Shown: one piece after another, positions 62,401-64,000 of the stretch
Position numbering within the stretch: the first letter of the stretch is position 1
How the letters are laid out: each line of letters begins with the position of its first letter
From: Enchytraeus crypticus
Taxonomy: Eukaryota; Annelida; Clitellata; Enchytraeida; Enchytraeidae
DNA: 64,000 nucleotides
Direction of reading: 5' to 3'
Assembly: GCA_905160935.1 (NCBI GenBank)
Contig: CAJHZI010000646.1
Span: 823,501-887,500, forward strand
Notes under the pieces: model-generated
What the model was told of the DNA's origin: nothing
The model's input: the letters and a program-made list of their open reading frames with translations, nothing else
The model's database searches: none
Position numbers and translations under genes: made by a program

Positions 62401-63584
62401 CTGTTTGCTGGCACTCATCTCCACATCGTAGTGACGCTTTTCATCGACCCCCTCCGGTTGAACAACTATTGTTCCTACAAAAATAAACAACACAATGTTA
62501 TAAACCGCTGAAAAGTGTAGATCACAACGAGCAGAAAAACATGCTAACGTGTAATTGACATCACGTTTTAGAAATTATGTCGTCTAAACGATTTATCCAA
62601 CATTAAAGCCCCACACAACCTAACAGCTTAGGACTGCTTAGCTTAGCACACCTGTAGAGGAGTATTAAGTGTAACATAGAAAACTACAATCTGCAGTCTA
62701 CAAGTCATTAAAAGGCCTCTGTTCAATAGCTAATTGCTAAAGAGCAGATTCATCTTTACTTCATAAATGCTTAGAATTAATCAATCAATTAGATATAAAC
62801 GTCAGTTTCCTCGCCATAAAGCAATGTCAGGGATGCCTTGAACACATTCTGCATCTACAGACTCCGAAGCACAACACAATGACGATTGAGTATACATAGA
62901 CTGAAGAGAAAGCAAGTTCAAAACAGTGCAGATTCATGTTTCGAGGCAAAAGGGCCTTTCAATGCTTCTCATGTATGTTTCTCTTTCAATGTATTTCATG
63001 TTTCCACTTTAGTATGAATTCAATCACTATCAGCCCACAAAAAAAAAAAAAAAAAGGATAAAATTTAAGATTAAAAATTTGATAATAAAATATTAATACT
63101 ATTAATATCAGCTAGGATCAACATACAAATAGACTTTCTCTGCTCTCTCTGTCCCATACTGCATCATCAGTGCATCCCCTATTTTTCTCTTATTCATTAA
63201 AACTCTCTTATTCATTAAAACTATTAATTAGTAAAGCTGGTAAAGCAATTGTTAACGTCAGTTTCCTAACTCGAAAGCGATGTCAGTGACAGGAGAGCCC
63301 TGGATTTGAACCCTGCACATACTGATCCGCTGTCAAATATCTTACCAACATCGCCATTGGCTCCAGCCAAATTAATTAGTAAAAGGAAAACGTAGAGAAT
63401 TAGCTTTCAGCAGAGAAAGCTACCTTCGGGCAGGTCCATCTCGTCCCTATCCTCGTATTTGTCCTGATTCCCTTGTTTTCTCTCAACTCCATCTTCCTCC
63501 GAGCCATTCTCCCTGTACTCCTCCTCCATCAAGTCTCCATCGTCATCCGACTCTCCAACACGCTTACGTGTTATATTCGGTTTT
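58309..63584 (-). CDS. Atrx: ATRX-type ADD-domain chromatin protein, 5' partial, no helicase seen
   Basis: Minus-strand exons: 63584-63424, 62474-62391, 61920-61817, 60371-60188, 59435-58309; 552 codons plus stop. The ADD domain of ATRX reads histone H3 tails (unmodified K4 with K9me3). All parts are present: a GATA-like finger (QCTACHGYIP ... VLVCRKCYI), a PHD finger (SCRWCAEGGDLICC, DYCHHAFCKIC, KWKCYVC) and the following helix (LKKLIDTCAKVLAE). Upstream, MDLPEGTIVVQPEG fits the segment before the ADD in ATRX. Downstream are a Glu-rich run, an AT-hook-like RGRPRGS and a helical region as in ATRX. All phases agree (1, 1, 0, 1). The frame ends in a stop with a poly(A) signal 250 bases on, and the opposite-strand gene follows, so the SNF2 ATPase is absent from this transcript. 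It may be an ADD-only paralogue, a short isoform or a truncated gene. Confidence 0.86.
59436..60187 (-). other. ATRX-like intron between ADD exons
   Basis: AT-rich, 752 bases. Contains an inverted repeat of AACAGTCTACAATAAGACTG type at 59768-59817 and AAAAAACCAGAATAAG direct repeats at 60095-60145. Confidence 0.6.
60188..60371 (-). CDS. Atrx: ATRX-like exon, ADD core
   Basis: Encodes KCYITHTTLEIEPGEDG, then LDDSCRWCAEGGDLICC and the PHD middle, ending in phase 1 at GCCG|GTGAGT. The acceptor GGTTGATGTAG|AAATGT was chosen because it restores the CRKC pair of the GATA-like finger across the junction. It is the exon-proximal copy of a 73-bp array. Confidence 0.88.
60340..60690 (-). repeat. 73-bp tandem array of a duplicated 3' splice site and ADD exon start
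   Basis: Exact 73-base spacing of CTCCACGCTCTATTCTCCAG-type units at 60401, 60474, 60547 and 60620. Each repeats the acceptor (TTGGTTGATGTAG) and the first 30 exon bases through ACGCTGGAG. Decoy exon starts fall at 60444, 60517 and 60590, and a degraded fifth copy is at 60634-60690. The decoy frame stops at TGA after about 19 codons. Confidence 0.93.
60950..61082 (-). mobile_element. SINE family 1, full-length
   Basis: Reverse copy from GGCTGGAGCCAGTGGCAAAG (61082) to the GACGTTAGGCTTAGCC tail. Confidence 0.92.
61255..61365 (+). repeat. Interspersed repeat family C, diverged
   Basis: GGCAAGTCCAAG, TTTGCCTTCATACTCAG and TTTGATCAACAGTTGATCC keep the family C order. Confidence 0.5.
61429..61564 (+). 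mobile_element. SINE family 1, full-length
   Basis: GGCTGGAACCAGTGGCGATG head, GGGTTCTAATCC B box and TTTACCAGCTTT end. Confidence 0.92.
61817..61920 (-). CDS. Atrx: ATRX-like exon, GATA-like finger
   Basis: Acceptor GACTATCGCAG. Reads SSPVQCTACHGYIPVV, then SHPVLGVLVCR, ending in phase 0 at CGC|GTGCGT. It holds the first CxxC and the first Cys of the second CxxC of the finger. Confidence 0.85.
61930..62180. repeat. 64-bp tandem repeat rich in TCAATCA words
   Basis: Three to four units with CAGTCAATCAACGAGTCTCT at 61991, 62055 and 62119. Its near end lies about 10-15 bases from the acceptor of the exon at 61920. Confidence 0.9.
62391..62474 (-). CDS. Atrx: ATRX-like exon, pre-ADD
   Basis: Acceptor TATTTTTGTAG, strong donor GGAT|GTAAGT, phase 1 to 1. 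Reads TIVVQPEGVDEKRHYDVEM. Confidence 0.85.
62798..62838 (-). mobile_element. SINE family 1 tail-like fragment
   Basis: AACGTCAGTTTCCTCGC then AGCAATGTCAGGGATGCC; the tail module only. Confidence 0.6.
63039..63056. repeat. Poly(A) run
   Basis: A run of about 17 A. Confidence 0.9.
63232..63368 (-). mobile_element. SINE family 1, full-length
   Basis: Reverse copy from GGCTGGAGCCAATGGCGATG (63368) to GCTTTACCAGCTTTA (63232). Confidence 0.93.
63424..63584 (-). CDS. Atrx: ATRX-like exon, acidic N-terminal segment
   Basis: Acceptor TTTCATCTGTAG, donor CCGAAG|GTAGCT, phase 2 to 1. A highly acidic stretch (ESDDDGDLMEEEY, NGSEEDG) ending in MDLPE. Earlier exons lie beyond the right edge. Confidence 0.8.
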
Positions 63585-63689
63585 CTACAGATGAAATAAA
63601 AGTTTCTTACTGCATTACAATACTCAATCAAATAACTACTTACAGAAAAATAATTTTTAGTTAACAGTTAACAATATTTTATTCAGAAG

Positions 63690-64000
63690 AAGTAATTGAT
63701 TTAGCATTTATAGTTGAACTCTTAGGCATAAACCATATTCCACCACACCCTTGTAGCTCGCTTAAACCATCACTGTCGGTGCTTGTTTGACGACAGGTTC
63801 CAGGTATTTCATGCCATATCTCTTATTAGTTTTTCTTCTCACGTACCTCAAACATGAGGAGAACAGTGAATAGGTTGCCTCGTCAGAAAGTAGAACCTTC
63901 TTCAAGTCAGCAGAACTCCAGCCACTGTAATTCTTGCAGAAAGCAACTCTGTCCTTGATGTTTTTCTCGTTGGGCTGCTTTTCCTATATTCCTTGATGAA
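63690..64000 (-). pseudogene. Tc1/mariner-type transposase fragment
   Basis: The minus strand reads NIKDRVAFCKNYSGW then DLKKVLLSDEATYSLF. This fits the Tc1/mariner catalytic-domain pattern ending in the first catalytic Asp (SDE). After a frame break come KRYGMKYLEPVVKQAPTVMV and, in another frame, GGIWFMPKSSTI, also Tc1-like. Stops and frame changes make it dead. It continues past the window edge. Confidence 0.8.

Overview
The window is nuclear DNA of a multicellular animal. It is AT-rich, has intron-split genes with GT-AG junctions, long microsatellites, tRNA-derived SINEs, LINE remnants and DNA-transposon remnants. The gene content (a Phox2 homeobox gene, an ATRX-type ADD-domain gene, and an extracellular protein with DUF7042/7043/7044-type modules plus a ShKT domain) points to an invertebrate, probably a protostome such as a mollusc or another lophotrochozoan. 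The species cannot be read from the sequence.

Layout. 1-14.9 kb is repeat-rich, with a decayed minus-strand LINE at about 2.2-5.3 kb and SINE and minisatellite DNA. 15.0-22.5 kb is a complete plus-strand Phox2 gene in five exons; its introns hold a 5S-rRNA-derived sequence, a hAT-like MITE and long CT and 20-bp repeats. 22.5-35.9 kb has no gene I can support. About 36.0-57.3 kb is a plus-strand gene for a secreted or surface protein: signal peptide, DUF7044/7043/7042-type modules, a ShKT domain, a second set of these modules and a hydrophobic C-terminal tail. Two linking exons were not found. 58.3-63.6 kb is a minus-strand gene with a complete ADD zinc-finger domain of the ATRX type. It runs off the right edge at its 5' end and ends at a stop codon with no SNF2 helicase. 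A Tc1/mariner transposase remnant fills the right edge. The last two genes converge, and candidate poly(A) signals lie at 57331 and 58061.

The most unusual signal is a recurring arrangement at intron-exon borders of the two right-hand genes. Short tandem arrays (unit lengths about 22, 38-59, 50 and 73 bp, plus one array with an inverted copy) lie on the intron side of a junction. Each unit copies the splice site together with 9-35 bases of the adjoining exon. Five such arrays occur within 12 kb, in two genes on opposite strands, at both acceptors (49572, 55728, 60371) and donors (50609, 54641). Each creates 2-11 extra near-identical splice sites, and in the three arrays I translated their use or read-through would frameshift or stop the protein.

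All exon models come from reading frames, splice-site motifs and intron phases only. No transcript or database comparison was available, and family assignments rest on motif recognition.
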